From Lachnospiraceae bacterium NE2001 (GTDB taxonomy: Bacteria > Bacillota > Clostridia > Lachnospirales > Lachnospiraceae): DNA of 64,000 nt. The stretch is taken from assembly GCA_900110635.1 (NCBI GenBank), contig FOEK01000003.1:1-64000 (forward strand), given 5' to 3'. How positions within the stretch are numbered: position 1 is the stretch's first letter; every line of letters starts with the position of its first letter. A program made the translations under genes and the position numbers. The notes below the pieces were generated by a model. It had not been told where the DNA came from. It worked only from the letters and a program-made list of their open reading frames with translations, and did not search any database. Of this stretch, positions 43,676-52,050 are shown piece after piece.

Positions 43676-43746
43676 GAGCGTGAGCGAAGGAAGTCAGTCC
43701 CCACTCGCACATGCATACGGCTAGTTTTATCAAGGAGGTATGAATT

Positions 43747-43896
43747 ATGCCACCAAGAGGACCATTACCAATACCACCAAGAGGACCGAAACCAAGAGGA
43801 TGCTGTGGATGCGGCTGTTTTACATTTATGATCAGCCTGCTGGCGATTCCTATGGGACTTCTGTTCGGGATGGCAAGTGGTAAAAAACATAAATAG
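43747..43896 (+). CDS. 49-residue Cys-rich, Pro/Arg/Gly-rich single-pass membrane protein in the suf cluster
   Basis: A small gene not previously assignable. ATG 43747 has a perfect AAGGAGG eight bases upstream and the frame closes with TAG at 43894. Residues 2-18 are Pro/Arg/Gly-rich with a repeated PPRGP. Residues 18-24 read GCCGCGC, four cysteines in six positions. Residues 25-44 are hydrophobic (FTFMISLLAIPMGLLFGMA), then a basic tail GKKHK. It lies between sufD and sufS with normal operon spacing. The cysteine cluster next to a membrane segment could bind a metal, accept sulfur or be lipid-modified. Function is unknown; the very strong ribosome binding site and intact frame support expression. 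Confidence 0.7.
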   Translation: MPPRGPLPIPPRGPKPRGCCGCGCFTFMISLLAIPMGLLFGMASGKKHK

Positions 43897-43940
43897 AAAA
43901 CTATAATAAAAAAACTATAATAAAAAAACTATAATAGAAA
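43897..43940 (+). repeat. Three tandem AAAACTATAATA repeats before sufS
   Basis: ACTATAAT occurs three times at about 13-14 base intervals, each containing a perfect -10 hexamer TATAAT and separated by A runs. It lies between the small Cys-rich gene and sufS, 15-50 bases before the sufS start. No matching -35 hexamer was found, so promoter activity is uncertain. Confidence 0.7.
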
Positions 43941-43952
43941 GATATTAGTTAT

Positions 43953-45218
43953 ATGAGTTTTGATATAGAAACAATCAGGAAAGATTTTCCATTTTTTGCA
44001 GCGGAAGAAAAGAAGGCGGCTAGCGGCGGCAGTGCCCTGGCTTATCTGGATAATTCTGCCACATCCCAGCGTCCACGTCAGGTGGTTGAGGCTGTGTCGG
44101 ATTACGAGTACTACCATAATTCCAATCCATTTCGTGGCCTTTACGACCTATCCATTGATGCGACTGAGCGATATGAGGCAGCCAGAACAAAGGTGGCTGG
44201 CTTCATCAACGCAAAGTCCGATAAAGAGATAATCTTTACCAGAAATGCTTCAGAGAGTCTAAATCTGGCAGCTTATTCTTTGACTGAAATGCTATCAATA
44301 GAGGGCAGGCTTTCAGAGGGTGACGAGATAATCACAACAGTTGTGGAACACCACAGCAATATGCTTCCCTGGAGACTAGCAGCTAAGAGATATGGACTTA
44401 CAGTAAAGTATCTTGAGTGTGAAAAGGATGGAAGCTTTTCATTAGATAGTTTCAGATCACTACTAACTAATAAGACGAAGATTGTTGCCATGACAGCCAT
44501 GTCCAATATCTTCGGAAGAATAATCGATATTAAGGCATTTGCCGCAGCTGCTCACGAGGTTGGAGCGTACTTTGTGGCAGATGGTGCACAGAGCGTTCCA
44601 CATAGCAAGACAGATGTTCAGGATTTAGGAATAGACTTTCTGTCATTCTCAGGTCACAAGATGCTGGCGCCTATGGGAATTGGTGTGCTTTACGGCAGAC
44701 AGGAAATACTGGAGAAAATGCCACCATTCCTTTCTGGCGGAGAGATGATCGAGTATGTTACATTTGACGATATTACATATGCAGAGCTGCCACATAAGTT
44801 TGAGGCTGGAACAGTAAATGCAGGTGGTGCCGTTGGACTTGCTGCGGCAATTGATTACCTGGAGTCCATCGGCCTTGATGCGATTGAAGAGCGTGAACTG
44901 GAGCTCACACGTATGGCTCTCGAGGGAATGAAGGTTATACCGCACATCACTGTGCTGGGTTCAGACCTGGCCGAGGAACATCACGGTATACTAACATTTA
45001 AAATAGATGGAGTTCATCCACACGACATTGCTGCTATAATAGCTGATGCAAATGTGGCAGTAAGGGCTGGACATCACTGTGCCGAGCCGCTTCATCATTT
45101 TATAGGAATCCCTTCAACTACCAGGGCCAGCCTGATGTTCTACAACACTGAGGAAGAGGTCCAGAGACTTCTCGATGTAATGAAACAGATACGACCAATG
45201 ATGGGTTATCCCGATTAA
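43953..45218 (+). CDS. sufS: Cysteine desulfurase SufS
   Basis: A PLP enzyme that removes sulfur from cysteine and passes it to SufU. The 421-residue protein is a group II desulfurase. The PLP lysine is in FSGHKMLAPMG, VEHHSNMLPW is conserved, and the active cysteine is in RAGHHCAEPLHHFIG. The start ATG 43953 lacks a strong Shine-Dalgarno sequence (GAAAGA), unusual within this operon. It is followed by sufU 28 bases later. Confidence 0.96.
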   Translation: MSFDIETIRKDFPFFAAEEKKAASGGSALAYLDNSATSQRPRQVVEAVSDYEYYHNSNPFRGLYDLSIDATERYEAARTKVAGFINAKSDKEIIFTRNASESLNLAAYSLTEMLSIEGRLSEGDEIITTVVEHHSNMLPWRLAAKRYGLTVKYLECEKDGSFSLDSFRSLLTNKTKIVAMTAMSNIFGRIIDIKAFAAAAHEVGAYFVADGAQSVPHSKTDVQDLGIDFLSFSGHKMLAPMGIGVLYGRQEILEKMPPFLSGGEMIEYVTFDDITYAELPHKFEAGTVNAGGAVGLAAAIDYLESIGLDAIEERELELTRMALEGMKVIPHITVLGSDLAEEHHGILTFKIDGVHPHDIAAIIADANVAVRAGHHCAEPLHHFIGIPSTTRASLMFYNTEEEVQRLLDVMKQIRPMMGYPD

Positions 45219-45246
45219 AAAATGGGATAAACCTAAGGAGATAGAT

Positions 45247-45705
45247 ATGCAGAGCAGAACTTTTTATAATGAGATACTTACAGAGCACAATATTCATCCG
45301 ATGCATAAGACGAAGATGATCGAGCCACAGAAGTCCCTTCGAGGCGTGAATCCTTCCTGTGGTGATGATATAACCTTGCAGTTAAATGTATCAGATGACG
45401 GAACAATAACTGACGGAGCTTTCTTCGGAGACGGCTGTGCTATATCACAGGCCAGTGCGGATATGATGCTGGACCTGGTGATCGGAAGAAGCGTTGAGGA
45501 GGCTATGTCCCTTAAGGATACATTTCTCAAGATGATCAAGGATAAGGTTACAGATGAAGAACTGGAGATGCTTGAAGAGGCGGGGGCGCTTAAAGATATC
45601 TCACATATGCCTTCCCGTGTAAAATGTGCCGTTCTTGGATGGCATACTCTTGAGGAAATGCTGAAGGGTGGCGAATCAGAGTCAGTTAGTACCGAGGATC
45701 AGTAG
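45247..45705 (+). CDS. sufU: SufU sulfur-transfer/scaffold protein
   Basis: A 152-residue IscU/NifU-like protein that stimulates SufS and relays sulfur. Conserved cysteines are in NPSCGDD, GDGCAISQAS and RVKCAVLGWHTLEE, with the SufU-type insertion between the second and third. AAGGAGATA precedes ATG 45247. It ends the suf gene cluster. In Firmicutes SufU replaces IscU or SufE, and the gene order sufCBD-S-U here, interrupted by a small gene, is otherwise standard. Confidence 0.95.
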   Translation: MQSRTFYNEILTEHNIHPMHKTKMIEPQKSLRGVNPSCGDDITLQLNVSDDGTITDGAFFGDGCAISQASADMMLDLVIGRSVEEAMSLKDTFLKMIKDKVTDEELEMLEEAGALKDISHMPSRVKCAVLGWHTLEEMLKGGESESVSTEDQ

Positions 45706-45838
45706 TTGGTAGTATATAGATACTAAGTAATCTTACAAAAACAGATTGAGTGTTAATCTGAAATGATGTAAACTAGCAAGAGAAAGAGTGAAGAATAGTT
45801 AATATAGTGTAAACTGAAATGATGGGGGTTAAAGCTAT

Positions 45839-46669
45839 ATGAACGAGAATAAAAACTTCTTTGAATGGCTCAAATTTCGCTGGAAGATGATCAGCGTAAG
45901 TGATTCAAGATTTTTCAGGTTTATATGGATAGTTGCCATAGCTATAACATTTATCACAGTTTTGATAAGTGCAGGCGTGACAGCTAAGGCTAACAAGGCC
46001 GCCGCTATTGAGGCGGAAAAACAGGCTAAGGCTGAGGCGGAAGAAAAAGCAAAGCAGGAGGCTGAGCTTCTGGCAAGCTATACAGATGCAACAGCTACAG
46101 ATGCAACAGCCACAGATGCAGAAAACTGGATGCTTGTTTTGGTTAATAATGATAATCCGCTGGCCGATGGATATGAGGTTCCTGAGTTCACAGAGCTGAG
46201 AAATAGTCAGAAGGTAGACAGCCGGATATATCCAGATCTGCAGCAGATGTTTGATGACGCAAGAGCTGAGGGACATTCACCATATATTACCTCATCATAT
46301 AGAAGTAAGGAAGATCAGCAGGCTGAGTTTGATGCTAAAGTCAGCGAGCTCCTGGATCAGGGCAAGACACAGGCTCAGTGTGAGGTTGAGGCTGCACAGT
46401 TAGTTGCAAAGCCTGGATATAGCGAACACGAGACAGGACTTGCTATAGATGTTGGTTCAGATGCTGGCGAGGAAGCACAGAATGCACTGTGGACCTGGCT
46501 CGCAGATAACAGCTATAAATACGGATTTATCATCAGGTATCCGGAGAATAAGGTGACCTATACAGGTATCAGCAATGAGCCTTGGCACCTGAGATACGTG
46601 GGTGTGGATGCAGCAACAGAGATGCATAACAACGACCAATGCCTGGAAGAATACCTGCTCTTCAGATAA
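45839..46669 (+). CDS. VanY-like D-alanyl-D-alanine carboxypeptidase (peptidase M15B)
   Basis: Removes the terminal D-Ala from peptidoglycan precursors outside the membrane. The 276-residue protein has a short cytoplasmic tail, one membrane segment (about 25-46), a basic/Ala-rich coiled stretch (AEAEEKAKQEAE) with the repeat TDATATDAT, and the M15 domain. Zinc and catalytic motifs are present: SSYRSKEDQ, SEHETGLAIDV and EPWHLRYVG. Direct repeats CTGAAATGATG at 45759 and 45814 lie upstream. It is not in a van cluster, so a housekeeping wall role is more likely than vancomycin resistance. Confidence 0.92.
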   Translation: MNENKNFFEWLKFRWKMISVSDSRFFRFIWIVAIAITFITVLISAGVTAKANKAAAIEAEKQAKAEAEEKAKQEAELLASYTDATATDATATDAENWMLVLVNNDNPLADGYEVPEFTELRNSQKVDSRIYPDLQQMFDDARAEGHSPYITSSYRSKEDQQAEFDAKVSELLDQGKTQAQCEVEAAQLVAKPGYSEHETGLAIDVGSDAGEEAQNALWTWLADNSYKYGFIIRYPENKVTYTGISNEPWHLRYVGVDAATEMHNNDQCLEEYLLFR

Positions 46670-46676
46670 TAAAAAT

Positions 46677-46712
46677 AAGCAGTTCTCATTAACTGAGAAC
46701 TGCTTGTTTTTA
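46677..46712. terminator. Bidirectional terminator between the VanY-like gene and prs
   Basis: AAGCAGTTCTCA (46677-46688) pairs with TGAGAACTGCTT (46694-46705) with T/A runs on both sides, serving the two convergent genes. Confidence 0.9.
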
Positions 46713-46723
46713 TTGTATCGACT

Positions 46724-47932
46724 TTAGCGGATCGCTGGACGATCGTAGTTGTCTGTGATAGTATGCTTTTCTTTGTACTCCTTGATGCGGGACTGGATAC
46801 GTGTTACAGGGTCCAGAAGCTCGCTGATAGAAGAGTCGTGGTTCAGGTGATCAATGATGATAGCAATATATTTGCTCATATCAGTTGAACTGTACCAAGG
46901 CTTGTTGAAAAGCTCTGGGTTCTGATAAGTAACATTTGTTGAAATAACTCTATCGAAGATTCCCTCTTCATAAGCTTTATCAAAGATATCAAGACCAGCA
47001 GTAAAGAGACCGAATGTTGCGAGGCAGAATACACGCTTTGCCTTACGCTCTTTAAGCTTGCGACATACATCAAGCATGCTCTCACCAGATGCGATCATAT
47101 CGTCGATGATGATAACATCCTGTCCTTCAACATCGTCTCCAAGGAACTCATGAGCAACGATAGGGTTCTTTCCATTAACAACTCTAGTGTAATCTCTTCT
47201 CTTGTAGAACATACCTACATCAACACCGAGGTGGTTAGCGAAGTAGATAGCTCTGTGCATAGCACCCTCATCAGGGCTGATAACCATCATGTGCTTTGGA
47301 TCAAGTACAAGGTCTGGTGTAGACTTAAGCAAGCACTTGATGAACTGATAGGTTGGCATCAGATTTTCGAAACCGATGGTTGGGATAGCATTTTGCACAC
47401 GAGGATCGTGAGCGTCAAATGTAATAATGTTCTGTACACCCATTGAAACTAACTCTTGAAGTGCAAGTGCACAGTCAAGTGATTCACGGCTTGTACGCTT
47501 ATGCTGTCTTGACTCATAGAGGAACGGCATAATAAGGTTTATTCTATGTGCCTTTCCTGCAGAAGCAGCGATGATACGCTTGATATCAGCATAGTGCTCA
47601 TCTGGTGTCATTGGAACCATACGACCCCCCAGGTTATACTCGATACCTGTGTTAGTTACGTCTGCAAGGATGTAGAGGTCAGTTCCACGAACTGAATCCT
47701 TGATAGTTCCTTTTGCCTCTCCTGATGCGAATCTTGGACATTCATTTTCAATGAGATAGGAATCTCTAGTGTAGCCATTGAACATCAGATTCTTGGTGTC
47801 GAGATCGGCTCTTTCCTTACGCCATTTTACTAGGTAGTCATCCACCTTTTTGCCCAGTTTCTCTGAACTTTTCAGTGCAATGATTCCCAGCTTTCCATCA
47901 GGGACGGTGATGAGTTTGCTTTGATCTGGCAT
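46724..47932 (-). CDS. prs: Ribose-phosphate pyrophosphokinase
   Basis: Makes PRPP from ribose-5-phosphate and ATP. At 402 residues it is longer than the usual 315; extra sequence lies at the N-terminus (about 50 residues) and in internal loops. The PRPP-binding loop DVIIIDDMIASGESML near residue 273 is intact, and the ATP/metal region FDAHDPRVQ is conserved though the flexible-loop residues are modified relative to E. coli. Lachnospiraceae often have this longer form. It is transcribed towards the bidirectional terminator; 60 bases separate it from the dnaC-like gene upstream. Confidence 0.93.
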   Translation of the reverse strand: MPDQSKLITVPDGKLGIIALKSSEKLGKKVDDYLVKWRKERADLDTKNLMFNGYTRDSYLIENECPRFASGEAKGTIKDSVRGTDLYILADVTNTGIEYNLGGRMVPMTPDEHYADIKRIIAASAGKAHRINLIMPFLYESRQHKRTSRESLDCALALQELVSMGVQNIITFDAHDPRVQNAIPTIGFENLMPTYQFIKCLLKSTPDLVLDPKHMMVISPDEGAMHRAIYFANHLGVDVGMFYKRRDYTRVVNGKNPIVAHEFLGDDVEGQDVIIIDDMIASGESMLDVCRKLKERKAKRVFCLATFGLFTAGLDIFDKAYEEGIFDRVISTNVTYQNPELFNKPWYSSTDMSKYIAIIIDHLNHDSSISELLDPVTRIQSRIKEYKEKHTITDNYDRPAIR

Positions 47933-47991
47933 TGTTTTTCCTCCTATAGATAGGTGAGCTATTTTAGCTCGTGGTTTGGGAGCCTTAGCTC

Positions 47992-49005
47992 CTAGTTCTG
48001 AGATTTTATAAATCTCGTTTTTCTTATGTCATCCCCATAAAATGGGTAGAGCTTGTATTTGTCAACGATTCTGGACATCACCCTCTCAGTGTAGCTTTCC
48101 TGAAGTTCTCCAAGACTTAAGTTGGAGGAGATAAGAGTCGATTTCTGCTCCTGAATTCTCTTGTTTATTATCTCAAAGAGCTGCGAGCGTACAAAGGAAC
48201 TCATAACTTCTGTTCCGAGATCGTCGATTATCAAGAGATCGCTGCTGTAGATATATTCATAAATCGGTTTTGCCAGAGCCTTTTCGGTCTCGCTTTTAGA
48301 CATTATATATATAGATAGTATCTCGGAGAACAACTCGTTGCTGGACAGATACAGCACTGTATGACCGCTGTCCAGAAGTGCCTTCGCAATACAGTTAGAG
48401 AGAAATGTCTTGCCTAGTCCGGGTCCACCGTACATTAAGATATTATCATCTACGTTGTCGAAATTCTCCACAAACTTTAAAGCATTTTCCACATTTCTTT
48501 TTACATTTTCGTAGGGAGATATGCCCAGATTCTTATATGGCTCCTTGCTGTAGTATTCATAGGAAAATGTATCAAAGTTTTCTTTTTCAAGAAGAGTGGT
48601 AAGGTTTGAACGCTGATACAGCTCCTGAATACGCAGCTTCTTTATGCAGGAGCAAACCTGTCCATTTACTTCGCCCCAGTCCTGACAGATAGGGCAGGAA
48701 TAGATAAGGTCCAGATAATCCTCGGGGTATCCGTTCTCTTTAAGCAGCTGTTTCTTCTCCTGGGATATAGCCGAAACCTGTTTTTCCATTTCGCCAGAAG
48801 CGTTGTCGGAACCAGTCTGTCCGTTTTTCAGACGACTTTTGATAAGGCTAAATGTTATATCACTGATCTTGTTATCCAGCTCCTTCATCTTAGGAAGCTT
48901 CTCGTAGACCTCAGTGATACGGTCACTATGGAGTATTTCGTTGTTGAGACGACGTCTGCTCAGGTATTCGGTTGTATCTATCTCCTCAAGAGTCTGTAAT
49001 ATCAT
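47992..49005 (-). CDS. DnaC/DnaI-like helicase loader ATPase
   Basis: A 337-residue AAA+ protein that loads the replicative helicase. The N-terminal region (1-110) carries a zinc-type cysteine set (YSCPICQDWGEVNGQVCSC), as in DnaI. Walker A is YGGPGLGKTFLSN near residue 192, Walker B LLIIDDLGTE, and sensor I TLISSNLS. It overlaps the upstream dnaD-like gene by four bases. The pair corresponds to the DnaD-DnaI primosome arm of Firmicutes. Confidence 0.92.
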   Translation of the reverse strand: MILQTLEEIDTTEYLSRRRLNNEILHSDRITEVYEKLPKMKELDNKISDITFSLIKSRLKNGQTGSDNASGEMEKQVSAISQEKKQLLKENGYPEDYLDLIYSCPICQDWGEVNGQVCSCIKKLRIQELYQRSNLTTLLEKENFDTFSYEYYSKEPYKNLGISPYENVKRNVENALKFVENFDNVDDNILMYGGPGLGKTFLSNCIAKALLDSGHTVLYLSSNELFSEILSIYIMSKSETEKALAKPIYEYIYSSDLLIIDDLGTEVMSSFVRSQLFEIINKRIQEQKSTLISSNLSLGELQESYTERVMSRIVDKYKLYPFYGDDIRKTRFIKSQN

Positions 49006-50135
49006 TGATTACTGCCTTTCCTTAGATACAGGTTTTCTATGGTCTTCAGCTGATCCAGGCTTTCCTGGTTTGAACTAACACCAACTGGCGTTGCCATTTT
49101 TCTCATAGCGTGCTTCTCATCCTGAGCAGCAATATCAGCCATGCTGTGTACGTTTGCTTTGTGCCAGCTCTGGAGTATTCCATTTACATACGGAAATGTT
49201 GCGTCGTTTGGCTTCTGAGTTATGGCTCTGTTGCAGGCCTCGATTATTATAGTATCAGAAAAATCAAACTCATTTGTCCAGGTATTTATAAACTGCTTCT
49301 CAACTGGAGCAGGTGATATACGATTTGTGATGCCCAGAGTCTTCAGTATTTTTGTGTAGAGCGTCAGGAAACGGTCAGTGTATTCCTCGGCATCAGTACG
49401 ATTGGTGATTCCCTCTTCATACCAGTTCTTAGCTACTTTTTCTATATAGCTGAAGCTGGTCTTCTTGATGCCCGCGCAGTACTCAAGCAGATATTCACAT
49501 AGGTCAAATGAAAAACCAAGCTGATCTTTTATATAGATAAGAGAGTTGAGCTCCTTCTGTGCCAGGTCACGGTTGCAGTAAGCCTCGGCTTCACTGATAA
49601 GGTTCTTAAGCTCTGGATCGTTCTGCATACCTAAGAGAGCATCAGGAGTTGGCTGTTTCTTACGGGGAGCCCTCAGTGCATCCTCGTGAACCTCAGCAGT
49701 TTCTATTTGAGTTTCTCTATGAGCAGTTGTTGAAGTGTCCACGCGGATATCGTCATTCATTTCCTTGAGGGAGGATCTTCTAGTATTGGATTCAAACTTA
49801 AGATCCACAACCTTAAGCTGTGAGCTGAGGTCAGGATCAGGACTTTTGAGAGTCTTAAGCACGATGCCAATAACCTCCTTCTCATCATTATATCTGAGAG
49901 AGAGTGCATCCTCCTTGATCCAGTATTTGATGCCACGACACACGTCCTTTTCAGTGCAGTTAAGTGTGTCAGCTATATCACTGATGGCGATTTTACGCCC
50001 AGTGGAGCAGAGCATAGCAAGATACAGATAGAGCTTTACGAAGTCTCCATTTGCGTCTGCCATATAGTATTCAATAAAAACATTTGATATATTTGTAAAC
50101 CCCTCTTTTTCGGAGGTTATGCTGATTTCGCCCAT
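49002..50135 (-). CDS. DnaD-domain replication initiation protein
   Basis: A 377-residue protein with an N-terminal winged-helix type region (about 1-115) and a C-terminal DnaB_2/DnaD domain, followed by a second such domain. The domain signature YxxxIxxxW occurs as YIEKVAKNWYEEGI and again, more weakly, as YVNGILQSW. This two-domain layout resembles DnaD/DnaB proteins that remodel oriC DNA and help load helicase. ATG is at 50135 on the minus strand. Its promoter (50215-50243) and several DnaA-box-like sites lie upstream, next to murC. Confidence 0.9.
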   Translation of the reverse strand: MGEISITSEKEGFTNISNVFIEYYMADANGDFVKLYLYLAMLCSTGRKIAISDIADTLNCTEKDVCRGIKYWIKEDALSLRYNDEKEVIGIVLKTLKSPDPDLSSQLKVVDLKFESNTRRSSLKEMNDDIRVDTSTTAHRETQIETAEVHEDALRAPRKKQPTPDALLGMQNDPELKNLISEAEAYCNRDLAQKELNSLIYIKDQLGFSFDLCEYLLEYCAGIKKTSFSYIEKVAKNWYEEGITNRTDAEEYTDRFLTLYTKILKTLGITNRISPAPVEKQFINTWTNEFDFSDTIIIEACNRAITQKPNDATFPYVNGILQSWHKANVHSMADIAAQDEKHAMRKMATPVGVSSNQESLDQLKTIENLYLRKGSNQ

Positions 50136-50214
50136 AACATAAAAACCTTTAATTTGGCTAATATTTTTTCTTCTTTTTAGCCTTAATTTCTTTCTCTTTT
50201 TTTAGTGCTCCTGC

Positions 50215-50243
50215 ATTGTATCAAAAGACTCATGTAATTGCAA
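50215..50243 (-). promoter_or_regulatory. Sigma-A promoter of the dnaD-dnaC operon
   Basis: Reading the minus strand, TTGCAA (50243-50238) and TACAAT (50220-50215) are 17 bases apart. The start would be near 50208, giving a leader of about 70 bases. Confidence 0.75.
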
Positions 50244-50265
50244 ACATCCATGGCGCCCTCTGAGG

Positions 50266-50436
50266 TGTGGACAAGCAGGTGTTGAAATTGTTCATAATGT
50301 TGAAACTCTCGGGTTTCCTCCTGCAACTGACTAAAACAGGACATTCTCCCGAAGGAAAATGTCCTGATAAAATGTTGATAATTGCTGAAAACAGTTTACA
50401 TAATTCTGTTCAAAATTTTGTGGGTTTTGTTGATAA
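50266..50436. promoter_or_regulatory. Cluster of DnaA-box-like sites between murC and dnaD
   Basis: TGTGGACAA (50266-50274), TGTTGATAA (50373-50381) and TGTTGATAA (50428-50436) each differ by one base from the DnaA box TGTGGATAA; TGTTGAAAT (50280) and TGTTGAAAC (50298) differ by more. All five are in one orientation. The gap otherwise contains only the murC terminator. Candidate DnaA binding region; not shown to be an origin. Confidence 0.45.
50338..50365 (-). terminator. murC terminator
   Basis: On the minus strand AGGACATTTTCC pairs with the AGAATGTCCT segment around a TTCGG loop, followed by GTTTTAG. It lies 70 bases after the murC stop. Confidence 0.75.
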
Positions 50437-51828
50437 CTATTTTTTTAGTAGTTCCATTCCCAAGGAATCTATGTTTCCGGCACCCATAGTTATTAACATA
50501 TCATTGTTTTTTGAAAATTTTTCAAAATATTTTTTTATGTCTTCAAAAGTGCCAAGATAATGCGCATCGCATCCTAAGTTTGTCAGTTCGTTTTCCAGAT
50601 CCTTAGAGGATACAGAACCGTCGTCAATCTCTCTGGCAGCGTAGATATCAGCCAGAAGAACGTGGTCAGAAACTGAGAGTGCCTTTGCAAAGTCCTGAAG
50701 ATGAGCCTTGGTCCTTGAGTAGGTATGTGGCTGAAATGCTACCCAAAGCTCAGATTTCTTCACTGCATTTGCAACTGCGAGAGAAGCACTAATCTCTGTT
50801 GGATGATGTGCATAATCATCAATTATAGTAACGCCGTTCTCAGTTGTGCCCTTGTACTGGAAACGTCTGTCTGCACTATGACATTTCATCAGTCCTTCCT
50901 TTATATCCTCGAGAGATATACCAATGTAGAGGGAGGCTGCGATGGCAGAGAGCGAATTGACAGCGTTATGCTCGCCCATAACAGAGAGTTTAATCTCTCC
51001 CTTATCTTCGCCGTTAATGACAAGTTGATAGGAAGCCTGGCCCAGCTCGTTTAGACGAATGTTTCTGGCAACGAAATCATTTCCCTCTTCCTTGCCAAAT
51101 GTAAACACCTTGATATTTCTATCTGCAACAGCATTTACAACCTGGTCGCGGTACTTCATATCGCCATTTACGATAAGTGCGCCGCCGTCTCTAGTCTTGG
51201 TTGCAAAGGTAGCAAAGGATGCTGCAATATTTTCGATATTCTTGAAGAAATCCAGATGGTCGTTATCCACATTCAGGATAATGCTGGCAAATGGCCTGAA
51301 TTCGTGATAGCTGTTGGTATATTCGCAGGCCTCAGTTACGAAGTAGTCTGAGTTGCCAACGCGGATGTTTCCATTTATCTCATTCAGGTGACCTCCTATT
51401 GAAATAGTAGGATCGGTGCCTGCCTCCAGCATGATGTAGGACATCATAGATGTAGTGGTTGTCTTGCCGTGTGTTCCAGCTACTGCAACGCTGTATTTGT
51501 AATTGTCCATCAGTTGTCCCAGGAGCTGAGCTCTCGTGAGAAGAGGAATATTGCGGCGCTCCACTTCCATAAACTCCTCGTTGTCGGGATGAATAGCAGC
51601 GGTATAAACCACAAAGTCGATATCGTCACTTATATTTGATGCAACCTGGCCGTAGAATACCTTGATCCCGCCAGCCTCCAGGCTCTTTGTGGTGTCTGAT
51701 TCCTTCATATCGGAGCCTGACACGGTGAAGCCATCATTTTTCAGTATTTCAGCAAGACCGCTCATGCTTACTCCGCCTATGCCGATAAAATGAGCATGGC
51801 ACGGCTTATTAAAATCTACCTTATACAT
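50437..51828 (-). CDS. murC: UDP-N-acetylmuramate-L-alanine ligase
   Basis: Adds L-Ala to UDP-MurNAc, the first step of peptidoglycan stem peptide synthesis. The 463-residue length is normal. The N-terminal GIGGVSMSGLAEIL binds UDP, GTHGKTTTT is the ATP P-loop, and DDYAHHPTEI marks the C-terminal ligase region. It is a single gene on the minus strand, with no other mur genes adjoining. Its stop codon abuts a DnaA-box-like site, and its own promoter was not clear. Confidence 0.97.
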   Translation of the reverse strand: MYKVDFNKPCHAHFIGIGGVSMSGLAEILKNDGFTVSGSDMKESDTTKSLEAGGIKVFYGQVASNISDDIDFVVYTAAIHPDNEEFMEVERRNIPLLTRAQLLGQLMDNYKYSVAVAGTHGKTTTTSMMSYIMLEAGTDPTISIGGHLNEINGNIRVGNSDYFVTEACEYTNSYHEFRPFASIILNVDNDHLDFFKNIENIAASFATFATKTRDGGALIVNGDMKYRDQVVNAVADRNIKVFTFGKEEGNDFVARNIRLNELGQASYQLVINGEDKGEIKLSVMGEHNAVNSLSAIAASLYIGISLEDIKEGLMKCHSADRRFQYKGTTENGVTIIDDYAHHPTEISASLAVANAVKKSELWVAFQPHTYSRTKAHLQDFAKALSVSDHVLLADIYAAREIDDGSVSSKDLENELTNLGCDAHYLGTFEDIKKYFEKFSKNNDMLITMGAGNIDSLGMELLKK

Positions 51829-51984
51829 AGTATTTGCTTCCTTTTTATGTTTTAGTCTATAATTTGGTTCTTAAAAATCTAAACCATCTTAATCTTTTTA
51901 ACCGGTTTATTCTATCACATTTCTTTTTTTTATTAAAGAGTGAATGAATATTAAAAAAATTAACGTTGCACACAGCGAAAAACC

Positions 51985-52012
51985 TTGACATTCTATGTGC
52001 TAGGGGTAAAAT
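51985..52012 (+). promoter_or_regulatory. Sigma-A promoter of ilvE
   Basis: TTGACA at 51985-51990 and TAAAAT at 52007-52012, 16 bases apart. This excludes in-frame start codons at and near 51985 for ilvE. Confidence 0.75.
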
Positions 52013-52050
52013 TAAAGAAGTTATTTTGTGAAAACAAAGGAGATAAGGTT

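Noticed and set aside
43628-43831. Open frame of 67 codons after sufD
   Set aside because: It has no ribosome binding site, crosses the nested hairpin and overlaps, in another frame, the better-supported 49-residue gene.
45839-46669. VanY as part of a vancomycin resistance cluster
   Set aside because: No vanH, vanA/B or vanX-like genes or a VanRS pair are nearby.
51985-52050. Upstream in-frame start for ilvE
   Set aside because: It coincides with the TTGACA -35 hexamer; ATG 52051 has a strong ribosome binding site and matches the family start.
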